From: Craspedostauros australis
Taxonomy: Eukaryota > Bacillariophyta > Bacillariophyceae > Mastogloiales > Achnanthaceae
Assembly: GCA_026770025.1 (NCBI GenBank)
Contig: JAMXDE010000070.1
Coordinates: 124,001-188,000, forward strand
Length of the DNA stretch: 64,000 nt
Direction of reading: 5' to 3'
Each line of letters starts with the position of its first letter. Positions within the stretch are counted from its first letter, which is position 1. This document shows positions 63,753 to 64,000 of the stretch, one piece after another. The notes under the pieces are model-generated. The model worked only from the letters and a program-made list of their open reading frames with translations, was not told the origin of the DNA and did not search any database. The translations under genes and the position numbers were made by a program.

Positions 63753-64000
63753 AGCTGATAACGGTGTAGTAGCGAAATAGGTTATATCAATCAATGCAGC
63801 ATCACCCTTTTCACGTAGCTATGTATTTATCTTTTGTTTGATGGTAGAGTGAAGCAGAGGAGAGTACGATGCACCACACTCACTCTACAAACCGATAGCA
63901 CCAGTTGTAGAGTTTTTGGCTCCTCAGTGTGGGATTTTTCGTGTTGCATAGCCTAGCCTAGAGCAAAATTGCAATCCATCCCAAATAATGCTCATGATGC

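Larger units (their letters stand above)
58350..63760. mobile_element. candidate multi-gene PIF/Harbinger-type DNA transposon
   Basis: Within 5.4 kb lie a DDE transposase (59826-60802), a two-exon minus-strand gene (60869-62780) and a small basic protein gene (63255-63752), all packed closely. Harbinger elements usually pair a DDE transposase with a second DNA-binding protein. Five 20-bp iterons sit at the left. I could not find terminal inverted repeats or a target-site duplication, and the right end may lie beyond the window. The borders are therefore guesses. Confidence 0.35.

Noticed and set aside
1-64000. CRISPR arrays, rRNA genes, bacterial operons
   Set aside because: None seen; spliced genes and target peptides show a eukaryotic nuclear sequence.

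Overview
The window looks like nuclear DNA of a photosynthetic stramenopile, most likely a diatom. Three things point there. Two very large single-pass membrane proteins carry long Pro/Ser/Thr repeats of the P-S/T-x-x-P-S/T kind that are common in diatoms. Three genes begin with an ER-type signal peptide, followed in two by an F-containing plastid cleavage motif (ALS-F, DA-F) and in two by a twin-arginine thylakoid-type signal, as expected for a secondary plastid. Introns are few, short (107-275 bases) and GT-AG. I cannot name the species.

Layout. 1-930: the 3' end of a P-loop/nuclease-like gene of the Crinkler/RHS kind. 2595-6062: a membrane protein with four repeated ectodomains. 6735-8071: acyl-protein thioesterase with a SAP/ARMET-like tail. 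8240-9100: a broken retroelement and a tRNA-like sequence. 10180-11016: a FabI-type enoyl-ACP reductase without a visible plastid presequence. 13105-15708: second Crinkler/RHS-like gene. 16923-20897: a repeat-rich membrane protein ending in a PDZ-like domain. 21313-22575: a low-complexity protein. 22576-26976: largely gene-poor. 26977-30309: third Crinkler/RHS-like gene, followed by a duplicated upstream region and a broken fourth copy (31860-32690).

32833-46089 is an ordinary gene-dense host block: a plastid flavin-reductase-like protein, a lumenal PsbP-like protein (two exons), a plastid-type presequence protein fused to a mitochondrial-carrier domain (two exons), a DHHC palmitoyltransferase, a mitochondrial-looking protein with an internal duplication, a TPR protein and a membrane-anchored FkbM-type methyltransferase.

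47170-58200 is a recent tandem segmental duplication with a unit of about 4.8-4.9 kb. Each full unit has an LRR-like gene on the plus strand and an acidic, C-terminally anchored protein on the minus strand. The boundaries carry copies of the 5' end of a now broken FAD monooxygenase gene. The two LRR-like proteins are almost identical except in a few short patches lying on predicted LRR strands, and the two acidic genes each carry one different frameshift.

58350-63752 looks like a multi-gene DNA transposon: 20-bp iterons, a long minisatellite, a PIF/Harbinger-type DDE transposase (two exons), a two-exon minus-strand protein of 591 residues and a small basic protein. Terminal inverted repeats were not found and one end may lie outside the window. 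The most interesting regions are the LRR/acidic tandem pair, the Crinkler/RHS-like cluster and this putative element with its unassigned partner genes.
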